Shown here one piece after another: positions 62,068 to 64,000 of a stretch of DNA of 64,000 nt (its first letter is position 1; every line of letters starts with the position of its first letter). Both the position numbers and the translations under genes were made by a program. Source of the stretch: Pseudomonadota bacterium. GTDB lineage: Bacteria; Pseudomonadota; Alphaproteobacteria; Sphingomonadales; Sphingomonadaceae. Location: positions 62,001 through 126,000 of the forward strand of contig JAEXAW010000044.1 of assembly GCA_023458055.1 (NCBI GenBank), written 5' to 3'. The notes beneath the pieces are model-generated. The model searched no databases and was not told where the DNA came from. It saw only the letters and a list, made by a program, of their open reading frames with translations.

Positions 62068-62475
62068 ATGGATTGGGGGTTTCTTAAACGGGATACGGTG
62101 GAGCGCCGATATGCGTTGTTGCTTGCGCGGCCATTTTTGCTGATGTTCGATTGGCGCGGACGGGCGACACGGCTTGAAGTGGTGGCCGCAGCGGCGATGT
62201 TGCCGCTATTCCTCATCCCCGACTTTGTATTTCCCAATGATTCGAGCCAAGACGACTTATTGGTCGCCAACTTCGTCCTATGGTTGATCATGTTCGCAGG
62301 CACCGCCGTCCGGCGGATGCATGACAGCAGCCATGCCGGTTGGCTGATCGGCGTGGTCTTGTTCCCCTATGTCGGCTGGCTGGTGCTATTATTCCATTTG
62401 TTCCGCAATCCGGATAATAGCGACAATCCGTTCGGTCCCGACCCGCGCGATTTTCTATATCCGGAAGCGGCTTAA
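62068..62475 (+). CDS. DUF805 membrane protein
   Basis: The 135-residue protein begins with about 30 residues typical of the family (LLLARPFLLMFDWRGRATRLE), followed by three to four helices and the signature AVRRMHDSSHAGWLIG and RNPDNSDNPFGPDPR. The family has no known function. Its last four bases overlap the end of the convergent aldo/keto reductase gene. Confidence 0.9.
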   Translation: MDWGFLKRDTVERRYALLLARPFLLMFDWRGRATRLEVVAAAAMLPLFLIPDFVFPNDSSQDDLLVANFVLWLIMFAGTAVRRMHDSSHAGWLIGVVLFPYVGWLVLLFHLFRNPDNSDNPFGPDPRDFLYPEAA

Positions 62476-63398
62476 GCGCCCGCTCTATCAAGAGCCTCGA
62501 TATGGGCCGGGTCGAGCGTGAAGCGTGTCGCCTCAAGCATCTGGCGTAACTGAGGGGCGCTGGTGGCGCTGGCGATTGGCGCTGCGACACCCGGGCGCGT
62601 CTTGAGCCACGCCAGCGCTATGGCGGCGTGGCTTCCCCCGGTCGCGGCGGCGATGCCGTCCATCGCTGCGATGACATTGCGGCCGCGCGCGTCGTGAAAG
62701 CGCCGCACATCCTTGGCACGCACGCCGTCGGCAAAATCGGCATCGGTGCGATATTTGCCCGTCAGATAGCCTGAAGCGAGCCCATAATAGGGAAAAGCGA
62801 GAAGGCCGTGCCGCGCAGCAAGCGGCGCCATATTGCGTTCATAAGCCTCGCGCACGAGGAGATTATATTCATCCTGCATCACCGTATAAGGTGTCGCGCC
62901 TACGGTGTTCGCGGCGGCGAGCGCGCTTTCGAGCCGTACCGCCGAGAAATTGGACGCGCCGAAACTACGCACTTTGCCTGCCTTTACCAAGGCATCGAAT
63001 CCCAGCGCGACCTCGGACTGCGGCGTTTCAGGATCGTCACGGTGGGCATAGTAAAGGTCAACATAATCGGTGCGCAGCCGTTCAAGCGAGGCGTCCAATT
63101 GGCGCGCGACACGCTCCGGCGCGAGGCCGCCGGGGGCTGCCTCGACATTGGTTTTGGTCGCAATCCGCACGTCGCCACGTACGCCGCGGCTTTGCATCCA
63201 CTCGCCGATGATGGCCTCGGATTCCCCGCCTTGGTTACCGGGCACCCAGAAACTATAGCATTCGGCGGTATCGATCATACGCCCGCCCGCTTCGTAAAAA
63301 GCGTCGAGAATGGCAAAGCTGGCGTCGCGATCCAGCGCCCAGCCGAACACATTGCCGCCGAAGCATAAGGGAAGGCCGGAAAGGAAGGGGTGGGTCAT
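62472..63398 (-). CDS. Aldo/keto reductase
   Basis: The 308-residue NADPH-dependent reductase has the TIM-barrel signature GRMIDTAECYSFW with catalytic Asp and Tyr, Lys in RIATKTNVE, His in YYAHRDDPETP and ASNFSAVRLE. It resembles the broad aldo/keto reductase group that includes YajO- and Tas-type enzymes. The ATG at 63398 is chosen because the upstream extension has no family character. It lies 8 bases after holA on the same strand. Confidence 0.9.
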   Translation of the reverse strand: MTHPFLSGLPLCFGGNVFGWALDRDASFAILDAFYEAGGRMIDTAECYSFWVPGNQGGESEAIIGEWMQSRGVRGDVRIATKTNVEAAPGGLAPERVARQLDASLERLRTDYVDLYYAHRDDPETPQSEVALGFDALVKAGKVRSFGASNFSAVRLESALAAANTVGATPYTVMQDEYNLLVREAYERNMAPLAARHGLLAFPYYGLASGYLTGKYRTDADFADGVRAKDVRRFHDARGRNVIAAMDGIAAATGGSHAAIALAWLKTRPGVAAPIASATSAPQLRQMLEATRFTLDPAHIEALDRAGA

Positions 63399-63406
63399 AG
63401 CGTTTT

Positions 63407-64000
63407 TTACCGCGCCCGCGCGCCCATGCGCACGATTTCGGCCAACAGCTGGCGGAGCAACACGCCGCCTACTGTTCCCGAGGCCTTGATCTGCTGTTCG
63501 GCTTCGTAAAGGCGGCTCTCGATGCGCGCGAGCTTGGCCGCGTCCCACAGCGCGAGCTGGGTTTTGAGGGCGGGCTTGTCTTTCCAGAAGATGCTGCGGG
63601 TGCCTTCGACGACAGCGCCCGGATTGGTACCGCGCTCAACCTCAACCCGCAAACCCGCCAATTGCTGCACGCGGATAGCAAGCGCGCGGATCAGGCGGAT
63701 TTCATTGACGCCGGTCGCGTCCATCCGCGTCAGCATCGGTTGAAGCATGCGCGCATTGGCGCCAAGCGTTACATTGACCGCTTCGCTGATATCCTCCTCC
63801 AGCGTTTCCGCGCCGAGCAGCTGGAGCGTGCTATGGGTGACCTCAATGCTGTTGTCCGGCGTTGCATCCAGATAGAGCGCAATCTTCTCCAATTCATTGG
63901 CGATGAGGGTGCGATCATTGCCCACCATGCCGCCAATCATGCGCGCAACATCGGGGCTCGCCCAGAGATGTTTTTCCTGTGCAATCCCCTGCACAATCCC
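63407..64000 (-). CDS. holA: DNA polymerase III subunit delta (5' end cut by window)
   Basis: About 197 C-terminal residues are visible, and the frame is open to the window edge. RMIGGMVGNDRTLIANELEKIALYLD and the final helical domain (LIRALAIRVQQLAGLR, FWKDKPALKTQLALWDAAKLARI, LLRQLLAEIVRMG) match HolA, the clamp-loader wrench subunit that opens the beta clamp. The P-loop-like N-terminal part lies outside. Confidence 0.92.
   Translation of the reverse strand, partial: GIVQGIAQEKHLWASPDVARMIGGMVGNDRTLIANELEKIALYLDATPDNSIEVTHSTLQLLGAETLEEDISEAVNVTLGANARMLQPMLTRMDATGVNEIRLIRALAIRVQQLAGLRVEVERGTNPGAVVEGTRSIFWKDKPALKTQLALWDAAKLARIESRLYEAEQQIKASGTVGGVLLRQLLAEIVRMGARAR

Overview
The window is a chromosomal segment from an alphaproteobacterium, very probably a sphingomonad (Sphingomonadales). 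The case rests on gene content and style: three long TonB-dependent receptors with the (E/D)IVVTA-type TonB box, an MmcB repair protein behind a GTTC-N7-GTTC LexA box, a RibB with a degenerate RibA half, COQ9, a CHCC zinc-finger protein, a GyrB with an Ala-rich C-terminal insertion, and GC-rich codons throughout. No rRNA, tRNA, CRISPR array or prophage was seen.

Layout. 1-20 kb is mostly housekeeping: a partial hydroxyacid dehydrogenase, rho, an ATPase fused in frame to a TerC-type membrane protein, mmcB, Sco-YcgN-YgjP genes in an overlapping chain, a class A penicillin-binding protein, msrB-gltX, cardiolipin synthase, nadE, a divergent DUF2306/LytTR pair, prs, a zinc-finger protein, tldD, a DUF924 protein and an EEP-family enzyme. 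20-30 kb holds amtB behind a near-perfect sigma-54 promoter, a TonB receptor convergent with a GMC oxidoreductase, a sterol-desaturase-like enzyme, and an Atm1-type ABC exporter. At 30-33 kb are an Rrf2 regulator and gyrB.

33.2-36 kb is a scar: IS21-type end repeats begin directly after the gyrB stop. They are followed by the 3' part of a gene with a PD-(D/E)XK-like domain, an istA tail, a complete istB and a non-matching right end. 36-48.6 kb is accessory metabolism. A DUF2292 small protein and TonB receptor sit behind a 24-bp promoter element that also occurs next to the Rrf2 gene, 23 of 24 positions being identical. They are followed by a long minus-strand operon (quinone oxidoreductase, TauD/TfdA dioxygenase, DUF849 cleavage enzyme, hydrolase, MFS transporter, YeiH exporter, TonB receptor) with a divergent AraC regulator. 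TauD, YeiH and DUF2292 together suggest, but do not prove, organosulfur uptake and use.

48.8-64 kb returns to mostly core genes: an M28 peptidase, a HerA-like ATPase, ssb, feoAB with a Fur box, COQ9, a DMT permease, an old yellow enzyme, ribH, a DOPA-dioxygenase-like protein, an HTH-RibB-RibA' protein with a palindromic operator upstream, small uncharacterised proteins, an aldo/keto reductase, and the 3' part of holA.

The most interesting leads are the shared Rrf2-side operator, the putative organosulfur locus, the RibB protein with its own XRE-like domain and operator, and the IS21-broken nuclease-like gene.
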